NCBI GenBank assembly: GCA_947384095.1
Contig: CANDFU010000018.1
Coordinates: 1-12,567 of the forward strand
Direction of reading: 5' to 3'
Length of the DNA: 12,567 nucleotides
Source of the DNA: an uncultured Roseburia sp.
GTDB taxonomy: Bacteria; Bacillota; Clostridia; Lachnospirales; Lachnospiraceae
Shown: in pieces, positions 6,949 through 12,567 of the stretch
Numbering within the stretch: the stretch's first letter is position 1
Layout of the letters: each line of letters starts with the position of its first letter
The notes under the pieces: generated by a model
Seen by the model: the letters and a program-made list of their open reading frames with translations, nothing else
What the model was told of the DNA's origin: nothing
The model's database searches: none
Program-made: the position numbers and the translations under genes

Positions 6949-7649
6949 GTCCGCCTTCCTTCCACCGCTTTGAGAAAACGCTGTGCAATCTCAAGCGGCC
7001 TTGTGATGGCCCCTCCGACCACAACCGCAAACGCACCCGCGTCCAGCATTTTCACCGCGTCCCCGGGGCTGTGGATCCTTCCCTCTCCGATGACGGGAAT
7101 ATCCACCGTCTCCGAGAGACGTCTGACAAGCTCATAATCCGGCCCTTCCATTTTGGGAGAATCACTCGTATAGCCGCTCATCGTCGTCCCCACGATATCA
7201 ACGCCCAGCTTCCACGCGTTGACGCCCTCCTCAAACGTCGCAATATCCGCCATGAGAATGGCGTCCGGATATTTTTCACGCACTTCGGTGATAAACGCAC
7301 CGACGCTTCTGCCGTCCCCCCGCTTCTGGTTGGTACAGTCCAGGGCAATCACATCGGAACCGGCAGCCACCAGCTCATCCACCTCCTTCATTGTGGGCGT
7401 AATGTAACTGTCAAACCCTTCATACTTTACCTTGATCAGACCAATGACCGGAAGACCTGTCTCCTCCCTGATTGCAATGACGTCCCGGATACTGCTCGTG
7501 CGGATTGCAGGCGTCCCCGCCTGCTTTGCCGCGCGTGCCATCAGATACATGATGGATTTTTCTTCCACATAGAGCGGTTCCCCCGGAACTGCCTGACAGG
7601 ATACGATCACGTTTCCTTTTATCCGCTCAAAAAATTCCTCTTTTTTCAC
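6945..7649 (-). CDS. nanE: N-acetylmannosamine-6-phosphate 2-epimerase
   Basis: The 234-residue TIM-barrel enzyme converts ManNAc-6-P to GlcNAc-6-P, linking sialic acid breakdown to amino-sugar metabolism. Family landmarks are the N-terminal VIVSCQAVPGEPLY (14-27), the probable catalytic Lys73 in IGLIKVKYEG, IALDCTNQKR (101-110), ADIATFEEG (134-142), GTTMSGYT (154-161) and the probable acid Glu189 in VIGEGRI. The start is a GTG at 7649, with GGAAGGAG 5-6 bases upstream; a further upstream start would run deep into nanA without homology. Only 13 bases separate it from the nanA stop and its ribosome site lies in the end of that gene, so the two are tightly coupled. Pairing with nanA and a ROK kinase fixes the pathway. 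Confidence 0.94.
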   Translation of the reverse strand: MKKEEFFERIKGNVIVSCQAVPGEPLYVEEKSIMYLMARAAKQAGTPAIRTSSIRDVIAIREETGLPVIGLIKVKYEGFDSYITPTMKEVDELVAAGSDVIALDCTNQKRGDGRSVGAFITEVREKYPDAILMADIATFEEGVNAWKLGVDIVGTTMSGYTSDSPKMEGPDYELVRRLSETVDIPVIGEGRIHSPGDAVKMLDAGAFAVVVGGAITRPLEIAQRFLKAVEGRRT

Positions 7650-7662
7650 GTTTTCTCCTTCC

Positions 7663-8580
7663 TCAGGCAAACACTTCCATGGCCTTATCGATCCAGTCAA
7701 CGCATTTCCTTATCTGCTCCATATCCCCCGGGATCACCGCTGTCAGCGGTTTACGGACACTGCCGATGTCAAGCCCTTCACGGATTTTTAAAATCTCTTT
7801 GATTACCGCATACATATTTCCGTGGCAGGCGCACATTCCATAAATAATCTCATTTGCAGCATACTGTATTTTCTGCGCTTCCTTGATATTTCCCGCTTTC
7901 ATCAGATCGTATATTTTAAGGTAAAGCTCCGGCATCACACCGTATGTACCGCCGATCCCGCCGTCTGCGCCGATCGCAAGACCGGAGACAAGCTGTTCGT
8001 CGGGCCCGTTAAACACGACAAAATCTTCTCCGCCTTCCGTCTTGAACATCTGGATATCCTGGGTGGGCATGGAGCTGTTCTTGACTGCCGCGACCCTCGG
8101 ATTTTTCTTCATCTCCCGAAACAGCGGCATTGTCAGTGCCACGCCCGCAAGCTGCGGAATATTGTAGATAACAAAATCCGTATCCGGCGCCGCGTCGGAA
8201 ATATCATTCCAGTATTCTGCAATGGAATATTCCGGCAGGTGAAAATAAATCGGCGGAATGGCAGCAATGGCGTCCACGCCAAGGCTCTGCGCGTGCGCGG
8301 CAAGCTCCCTGCTCTCCGCCGTATTATTGCAGGCGACATGCGCGATCACCGTCAGCCTGCCCTCCGCCGCGCGCATCACGTGCTCCAGCGTACATTTGCG
8401 GTCCGCAACCGTCTGATAAATGCACTCTCCGGATGAACCGCCCACATAAACGCCTTTCACACCTTTCCTGATCATATACCTGGTCAGAAGCTCCACACGC
8501 TCTCCGTCTACCTCTCCGTTTTCATCGTAACACGCATAAAATGCCGGAATGATTCCCCGATATTTTTCCATGTTTTTCAT
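7663..8580 (-). CDS. nanA: N-acetylneuraminate lyase (DHDPS/NAL superfamily)
   Basis: This 305-residue class I aldolase splits N-acetylneuraminate into ManNAc and pyruvate through a lysine Schiff base. Seen are the carboxylate-binding YVGGSSGE (45-52), the NAL-type YNIPQLAGV with Tyr139, and the Schiff-base Lys167 in VAAVKNSS, followed by FNGPDEQL and GADGGIGGTYGVMPE. The YNIP...GV sequence and the following nanE distinguish it from dihydrodipicolinate synthase, though another 2-keto acid aldolase activity cannot be excluded. The start at 8580 is chosen for GGGGGA about 4-5 bases upstream; an ATG four codons earlier has a poorer site. It lies 81 bases after the permease gene, with no promoter or terminator seen in the gap. 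Confidence 0.93.
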   Translation of the reverse strand: MKNMEKYRGIIPAFYACYDENGEVDGERVELLTRYMIRKGVKGVYVGGSSGECIYQTVADRKCTLEHVMRAAEGRLTVIAHVACNNTAESRELAAHAQSLGVDAIAAIPPIYFHLPEYSIAEYWNDISDAAPDTDFVIYNIPQLAGVALTMPLFREMKKNPRVAAVKNSSMPTQDIQMFKTEGGEDFVVFNGPDEQLVSGLAIGADGGIGGTYGVMPELYLKIYDLMKAGNIKEAQKIQYAANEIIYGMCACHGNMYAVIKEILKIREGLDIGSVRKPLTAVIPGDMEQIRKCVDWIDKAMEVFA

Positions 8581-8661
8581 ATTTTCCCCCATTTCTGCGC
8601 CGCCATCTGCTCATCCCTGGTTTTCTGCCTGGCAACGCACAGACACAAACCTCCGCTTTCA

Positions 8662-9564
8662 CTATCCTTTTACTGCACCCATGGTAATTCCCTTTGTAAA
8701 GTATTTCTGAAATATCAGGAATATAATGATAATCGGAATCGCCGCCAGCGCCGCACCGGCCATAATCAGGCCGAAATCCGTCGCATTTTCCGCCTGGAGT
8801 TTTGCAATGCCAAGCGAGATTGTAAGATTATCCGTACTTGTCAGCATAATCAGCTGCATAAAATAATCATTCCAGGAATTGATAAAGGTAAAAATGGCCA
8901 GAGCGCCGATTCCAGGTTTGATCATCGGCAGCACTATCGTGCAAAACGTCTTCCACTCTCCGGCACCGTCGATTTTAGCCGCCTCCATCATCTCACCCGG
9001 AATCCCTTCCGCAAACTGTTTCATCAGAAACACGCCGAACGGCCAGCCTACAATCGGATAAATTACAGCCCATATCGTATTATACAGGTTCAGCGACGAC
9101 ATTTCACGCAGTAACGGAATCAGTATAACCTGTTTTGGCAGCGCCATCGCACAGACAATCAGTGAAAACATAATCGTTCTTCCGGCAAAGCGCTTCTTTG
9201 CCAGCGCATACCCCGCCATGGCTGCCGTCGCACAGGTGAGCACCATGGATACCACGGCCATAAACACCGTGTTTAAAAGCCAGCGGATCGCCGCAGGCAT
9301 CTCGGGCCCGGCGAACGAAGCACCCGTAAACGGAATATGGAAATCCCACAAAGGCGCCATCTGCCTGCTGAAAAGCTTGCGGTAATTGTCCAGTACCCAT
9401 TCCGTCGGCCACCACTGAGGCGTTGTTGCATTGATGGCAGCCGATGTTTTAAAGGAACCTGTGATAATCCAGTAAAGAGGAAATGCAAATGCAGCCGCCA
9501 TAATCCCAATCGCGATAACCGATATGATTTTATAACAGGTCGACCGGTTAAATTTTGTCTTCAT
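8662..9564 (-). CDS. ABC sugar transporter permease, MalG-like (CUT1 family)
   Basis: The 300-residue integral membrane protein has about six hydrophobic segments, the first near residues 13-36. The cytoplasmic EAA loop reads MEAAKIDGAGEWKTF followed by IVLPMIKPG (193-218) and is the docking site for the ATPase. The sequence ends KYFTKGITMGAVKG, a tail typical of MalG/MsmG-type second permeases. With the preceding permease and the binding protein it forms the importer for the nan pathway's substrate, presumably a sialic acid or derivative. The start is ambiguous by two codons: the ATG at 9564 has GGAGG 7 bases upstream, while the ATG at 9570 is only 1-4 bases from the same purine run, so 9564 is preferred. 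It lies 14 bases after the first permease. No ATPase gene accompanies it. Confidence 0.92.
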   Translation of the reverse strand: MKTKFNRSTCYKIISVIAIGIMAAAFAFPLYWIITGSFKTSAAINATTPQWWPTEWVLDNYRKLFSRQMAPLWDFHIPFTGASFAGPEMPAAIRWLLNTVFMAVVSMVLTCATAAMAGYALAKKRFAGRTIMFSLIVCAMALPKQVILIPLLREMSSLNLYNTIWAVIYPIVGWPFGVFLMKQFAEGIPGEMMEAAKIDGAGEWKTFCTIVLPMIKPGIGALAIFTFINSWNDYFMQLIMLTSTDNLTISLGIAKLQAENATDFGLIMAGAALAAIPIIIIFLIFQKYFTKGITMGAVKG

Positions 9565-9578
9565 ATACATCCCTCCTC

Positions 9579-10475
9579 CTAATCCGTCTTTGCCATCTTA
9601 AACTGTACGGCCGAAAGGATTGCAATAATAATCGCAAGGACAACACCCATTGCATTTCCATAGCCATAGCGGTACAGTTTGAACGCATTATAGTAAATAT
9701 AATACATAATCGTATCCGTGCTGTGATTCGGCCCGCCGCTGGTCAGAAGCTGGATCAGCGCAAAGCACTGAAAACTGTTGATCGTCGTGATGACAAGAAT
9801 ATAGAGTGTCGTCGGCATAATCTGCTGCCACTTGATCCGCCAGAAACACTGGAACTTTGTGGCTCCGTCCACCTCCGCGGCCTCCACAAGCGACTGGTCC
9901 ACATTATTTAAGGCAGAGACATACAGGACAATCGGCTGTCCCACCGAGGTCGTCAGCAGAATCAGGATAATACACCCAAGCGCATAACGCTCGTCGCCCA
10001 GCCAGTTGATATTCTTTTCAAGAATCCCGGTGCTCGTTCCCAGATAATTAAAAATCCCGTAGTAATTATTAAACATCCATTTCCACACCACCGTTACCGC
10101 GACGGACCCTGTCACTACCGGAAGGTAAAAGATGCACCGGAACGCGGAGCAGGCCGCCCCGTGCAGATTATAGATCACCGAGCTCACCCACAGGGAAAAG
10201 ATACATACCACCGGCACGGAAACAATCACGATGACAAACGTATTTTTCAATGCCCCCAGGAATACGGAATCCTGGAACAATTCCACATAATTGGCAAGGC
10301 CGATAAAGATATCCTCCCGGTTCATCGTCGAATCAAACAGGCTGGTAAATACACACTGTACCATGGGATAGATCACAAATCCCACAAAGAAAATCAGGCT
10401 CGGAAACATAAACGCATAACCGGCGATCGTCTCCCGGCGCATCAATGCCCTGCTCATGGAATCCTTTTTCGCCAT
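9579..10475 (-). CDS. ABC sugar transporter permease, MalF-like (CUT1 family)
   Basis: The 298-residue membrane protein has a hydrophobic segment near 20-45 (YAFMFPSLIFFVGFVIYP) typical of UgpA/MsmF-type permeases, and further spans around 78-104, 112-134, 166-188, 222-242 and 272-292. The EAA loop VEAAEVDGATKFQCF, with a Pro at 221, lies at 197-221. SGGPN at 247-251 is also characteristic of the family. The ATG at 10475 has AGGGGG 6 bases upstream; a GTG six codons earlier is less likely. It is the first gene after the strong hairpin at 10514-10545, so its expression depends on read-through or processing of the transcript from the binding-protein promoter. It pairs with the following MalG-like permease. 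Confidence 0.92.
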   Translation of the reverse strand: MAKKDSMSRALMRRETIAGYAFMFPSLIFFVGFVIYPMVQCVFTSLFDSTMNREDIFIGLANYVELFQDSVFLGALKNTFVIVIVSVPVVCIFSLWVSSVIYNLHGAACSAFRCIFYLPVVTGSVAVTVVWKWMFNNYYGIFNYLGTSTGILEKNINWLGDERYALGCIILILLTTSVGQPIVLYVSALNNVDQSLVEAAEVDGATKFQCFWRIKWQQIMPTTLYILVITTINSFQCFALIQLLTSGGPNHSTDTIMYYIYYNAFKLYRYGYGNAMGVVLAIIIAILSAVQFKMAKTD

Positions 10476-10498
10476 GAGAATCCCCCTTTCCACACCCT

Positions 10499-10545
10499 AA
10501 AAAAAGATAAAAAGGCCCTTCCCGCAGATAACCTCGGGAAGGGCC
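10499..10545 (-). terminator. Strong intercistronic hairpin between binding protein and permeases
   Basis: GGCCCTTCCCG (10514-10524) and CGGGAAGGGCC (10535-10545) form a perfect 11-pair stem with a 10-base loop. On the minus strand it is followed directly by TTTTTATCTTTTTTT (10513-10499), a textbook rho-independent terminator. It begins 20 bases after the binding-protein stop codon and 38 bases before the first permease start. No new promoter is evident before the permease, so it is probably a leaky terminator or 3' stabiliser that makes binding-protein mRNA exceed permease mRNA. Confidence 0.9.
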
Positions 10546-10565
10546 GCGAGTCTCACATGAAACGA

Positions 10566-11951
10566 TTAGTTTGCCTGTGCTGCCTCATTTGATACTGTAA
10601 CAAATTCTTCTACTGCTTCTGTGACGTCGGTTCCGCTTCCGACTTTCTGAAGCATATTCCACCATGCAGTACGCGCTTCCGCCCATCCGCTCACGACCTG
10701 ATAATAGTCGCCCATAAACGGGATAAACGTTGCGTATTCTGTCATAAGCTCATCGCCTTCATAGATATTGCCCAGATCTTTTACCGGCCAGTAGCTGGAC
10801 GCCTTTACACTCTCCGCAACCTGCGTCTCGTCGTTTGCCATAAAGTCGATAAAGGTCTTTGCCGCTGCTATCTTTGCATCATCGCCGTTGTTGAAGATAC
10901 CAAATCCCCAGATCCCGCCGCAGAGCTGCGGATCTCCGCTCTCCGTGGGGAATGCCATCGGAAGAACGTCAAAGCTGATGTTTTCCAGATTGTTCTTCTC
11001 CTGTGACACGTTCCAGCAGAAAGCCATTGCAAGCGTGCCGTTGCAGAACAGATTGATCTCGTCGCCGCCGGCGATGGAAGCGTCAAAATTAATCCCGTCC
11101 ATGCTGTTCAACAGCTCAAGCGCCTTGATATTCTCCGGGCTGTTCGCCGTATACTCCGTGTGCTCCGGATTGGTGAATGTACCGCCGTAAAGGTTGTTGA
11201 TCAGCGCGCGCGTTCCCTGATCGCCGCCCTGTCCGCTGCAGTAAACCGCGCCGACATTCGTCTGACCGGAATCGTAAACTGCCTTCACAGCTTTCTGGAA
11301 ATTCTCCGTCGTCCAGGTACGGTTCTCCTCGTCCAGATACTGAAGCGCGTCCGCCGCTTCAAAAACGTCTCTGTTAATCGCCATGGTATGCGCCGTCATA
11401 CACAGCGGATACTCGTAAAACACACCGTTGCTGTCCTGGCATGCATTCTCCACCGAATCGTATATCGCAGCTTTCGCATCGTCGGTCCACAGATCGGAAA
11501 GGTCTGCCATCAGCCCTTTTGCCCCCCAGTTTGCAACCAGACGCTCCGGCCCTTCCAGTACGATATCCGGAGCCTTTCCGCCCTCAATCGCAGTATTGAT
11601 CTGATCGTCGCCATTCGTGTAATCCAGATACTCCACCGTCACATTGATCTCCGGATGTACGGCGTTAAAGTTTGCAATCAGTCCGTCCACCGTAGCAGAA
11701 TCCCCCCAGCTGCCAATCGGATACGTCCACAATGTAATGTCTGTGGCATCACCCGACGCCTGTGCGCCGTCTGCCTCCGGCGTGCTGGTGTCCTCACCGG
11801 CATTTCCTTCGTCTCCCCCTGTTTCTCCGGCATCACCTGCATTGCCGCTTCCCCCTGCGGTCTGGGTGTCTCCGCCCTTATTGCCGCAGGCAGCCATGGA
11901 AAACACCATGGCAAAACTTAGTGCCATTGCCAAGATTTTTCGATACCTCAT
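10566..11951 (-). CDS. ABC transporter extracellular solute-binding lipoprotein (family 1, sugar/sialic acid type)
   Basis: The 461-residue substrate-binding protein is exported and lipid-anchored: a basic start (MRYRK), hydrophobic core, and lipobox SMAAC with Cys22 as the acylated residue. A 45-residue linker rich in Gly, Asp, Glu, Ala, Ser and Thr (about 23-70) precedes the binding domain, which opens DITLWTYPIGSWGD. The fold is that of the maltose/sugar-type family 1 proteins; PDIVLEGPERLVANW and GGIWGFGIF are recognisable positions. Aromatic residues abound (for example YWPVKDL, GDYYQVVSGW, ARTAWWNML), as expected for a sugar site. AGGAGG lies 8 bases before the ATG. It is the first gene of the nan operon, driven by the promoter at 12016-12044, and followed by a strong hairpin. 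Ligand identity (Neu5Ac, an anhydro form, or other) is inferred only from the neighbours. Confidence 0.93.
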   Translation of the reverse strand: MRYRKILAMALSFAMVFSMAACGNKGGDTQTAGGSGNAGDAGETGGDEGNAGEDTSTPEADGAQASGDATDITLWTYPIGSWGDSATVDGLIANFNAVHPEINVTVEYLDYTNGDDQINTAIEGGKAPDIVLEGPERLVANWGAKGLMADLSDLWTDDAKAAIYDSVENACQDSNGVFYEYPLCMTAHTMAINRDVFEAADALQYLDEENRTWTTENFQKAVKAVYDSGQTNVGAVYCSGQGGDQGTRALINNLYGGTFTNPEHTEYTANSPENIKALELLNSMDGINFDASIAGGDEINLFCNGTLAMAFCWNVSQEKNNLENISFDVLPMAFPTESGDPQLCGGIWGFGIFNNGDDAKIAAAKTFIDFMANDETQVAESVKASSYWPVKDLGNIYEGDELMTEYATFIPFMGDYYQVVSGWAEARTAWWNMLQKVGSGTDVTEAVEEFVTVSNEAAQAN

Positions 11952-11974
11952 AGATTCTTCCTCCTTTTTACATA

Positions 11975-11988
11975 TGGCGTTATCGCCA
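11975..11988 (-). promoter_or_regulatory. Small hairpin in the binding-protein mRNA leader
   Basis: TGGCG (11975-11979) and CGCCA (11984-11988) form a 5-pair GC-rich stem with the loop TTAT, about 20 bases downstream of the predicted transcript start and just before the ribosome site. It could shield the 5' end or be an operator half, but it may be incidental. Confidence 0.25.
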
Positions 11989-12015
11989 GGCTTTATGTAT
12001 ATGCCTTATAACCGT

Positions 12016-12044
12016 ATCTTATAGTTAATATCTGTCTTTGTCAA
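12016..12044 (-). promoter_or_regulatory. Promoter of the nan transport and catabolic operon
   Basis: On the minus strand a perfect TTGACA (12044-12039) and TAAGAT (12021-12016) are separated by 17 bases. The predicted start near 12009 gives a leader of roughly 58 bases. The sequence upstream of the -35 box is AT-rich and contains the inverted repeat at 12060-12089. Confidence 0.8.
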
Positions 12045-12059
12045 TAGATTTTTGAAATT

Positions 12060-12089
12060 TATTTTCATTTTCGTTTTATAATGAAAATA
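12060..12089. promoter_or_regulatory. Candidate operator: 10+10 base inverted repeat between divergent nan promoters
   Basis: TATTTTCATT (12060-12069) and its exact reverse complement AATGAAAATA (12080-12089) flank a 10-base spacer. The repeat's edges lie 15 bases from the -35 box on each side (12044 and 12105), so its centre at 12074.5 is exactly midway between the two promoters, near -65 for both. This placement would suit an activator or looping repressor serving both directions. No regulator gene is in the window, and the regulator family is not identified. Confidence 0.6.
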
Positions 12090-12104
12090 TATAACATTTT
12101 TTAA

Positions 12105-12133
12105 TTGCATGAATATAAAAAATGTGGTATAAT
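12105..12133 (+). promoter_or_regulatory. Promoter of the divergent ROK kinase gene
   Basis: TTGCAT (12105-12110) and a perfect TATAAT (12128-12133) are spaced 17 bases apart, with TGG directly before the -10 box (extended -10). The predicted start near 12140 gives a leader of about 26 bases, with AGGAGG at 12154-12159, 6 bases before the ATG. Confidence 0.85.
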
Positions 12134-12165
12134 ATTTTCAGAATATTTGGCGCAGGAGGATAACT

Positions 12166-12567
12166 ATGATCACTATGGTTCTCGACATCGGCGGCACCGC
12201 AATCAAATCCGGGCTGTACAAAGACAATACCCTCTCCCATATCAGAGAGACTGCCACAGAAGCAAAGCAGGGCGGAGCCCACGTAGTGGAGCTTGCCCGG
12301 AAGCTGATCACAGGGTATCGGAGCATCAGCGCCTTCGACAGGATCGGCATCAGCACGGCCGGCCAGGTGGATCCGGTCAGGGGCAGTATTATTTATGCAA
12401 ATGAAAATATTCCCGGCTACACGGGAACCATGTTAAAAGATATCATGGAAAAAGAATTTCATGTTCCCACCGCCGTGGAGAACGACGTCAACGCAGCCGC
12501 CATTGGCGAAGCCGCCTTCGGCGCCGGCCGGAAACATACGGATTTCGTCTGTCTCACCTATGGCACG
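12166..12567 (+). CDS. nanK: ROK-family sugar kinase, probable N-acetylmannosamine kinase (3' end outside window)
   Basis: The only plus-strand gene; 134 codons are present and the frame is open to the window end. The N-terminal ATP-binding motif LDIGGTAIKSGLY (6-18) and the catalytic-base motif VENDVNAAAIGEA (104-116, probable base Asp107) identify the ROK family. The sequence stops at CLTYGT, within the family's CLTxGTGIG segment and before the expected zinc-binding cysteine cluster. AGGAGG is 6 bases before the ATG and a strong promoter lies upstream. As a ManNAc kinase it would supply the ManNAc-6-P used by NanE. ROK proteins also include glucokinases, other hexose kinases and repressors. 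The absence of an N-terminal DNA-binding domain excludes a repressor, and the divergent nan operon favours NanK. Confidence 0.88.
   Translation, partial: MITMVLDIGGTAIKSGLYKDNTLSHIRETATEAKQGGAHVVELARKLITGYRSISAFDRIGISTAGQVDPVRGSIIYANENIPGYTGTMLKDIMEKEFHVPTAVENDVNAAAIGEAAFGAGRKHTDFVCLTYGT

Noticed and set aside
8581..8661. Regulatory element or small gene in the 81-base gap before nanA
   Set aside because: I found no stable hairpin, promoter pair, or small frame with a ribosome site other than that of nanA.
12060..12089. CcpA-type cre site in the divergent nan region
   Set aside because: The minus strand contains ATAAAACG, which fits half of the cre consensus, but the other half mismatches at most positions. 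The perfect symmetry belongs to the wider 10+10 repeat instead.
45..12567. Mobile element, CRISPR array, tRNA or rRNA
   Set aside because: No regularly spaced repeats, transposase or integrase motifs, terminal repeats, or tRNA/rRNA-like segments were seen. The gene order looks like ordinary chromosome.

Overview
The window reads as the end of an assembled contig from a Firmicute, most likely a gut-type Lachnospiraceae relative. The basis is roughly balanced base composition, strong AGGAGG-type ribosome binding sites, TTGACA/TATAAT-type promoters with 17-base spacers, and gene content typical of that group: ferredoxin-tailed aldo/keto reductase, long glutamine-dependent NadE, Hsp33, and a CUT1 sugar transporter without its own ATPase. 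This placement is inferred from the sequence and not from a database search. All genes but one are on the minus strand, and no gap between genes exceeds 300 bases.

Bases 1-44 are not genomic. They are an Illumina dual-index adapter left on the contig end. It cuts off a minus-strand gene (45-152), of which only about 36 N-terminal codons remain behind a good promoter.

Bases 329-5251 hold a housekeeping cluster read right to left: SAM-dependent methyltransferase, hslO (Hsp33), nadE, and an aldo/keto reductase with two 4Fe-4S motifs. The gaps are 31 to 136 bases and contain no convincing terminator, so these may be one transcript. Upstream of it, a CX5R protein phosphatase (5377-6156) has its own promoter and a weak terminator-like hairpin.

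Bases 6254-12567 are the most coherent system, a sialic acid (N-acetylneuraminate) uptake and catabolism locus. A minus-strand operon runs: lipoprotein solute-binding protein, strong intercistronic terminator hairpin, two ABC permeases, nanA (lyase), nanE (ManNAc-6-P epimerase), then an SGNH-family esterase whose start overlaps the nanE stop by 4 bases. A terminator-like hairpin closes it. A ROK-family kinase, the probable nanK, is transcribed divergently and is cut by the window end after 134 codons. Together they would import a sialic acid, possibly deacetylate it, split it to ManNAc and pyruvate, phosphorylate ManNAc and epimerise it to GlcNAc-6-P.

The divergent control region (11952-12165) has a strong promoter on each strand and a perfect 10+10 base inverted repeat whose centre (12074.5) coincides with the midpoint between the two -35 boxes. 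It is a candidate site for an unidentified regulator controlling both sides. No regulator, sialidase, ATPase subunit, nagA or nagB lies in the window.
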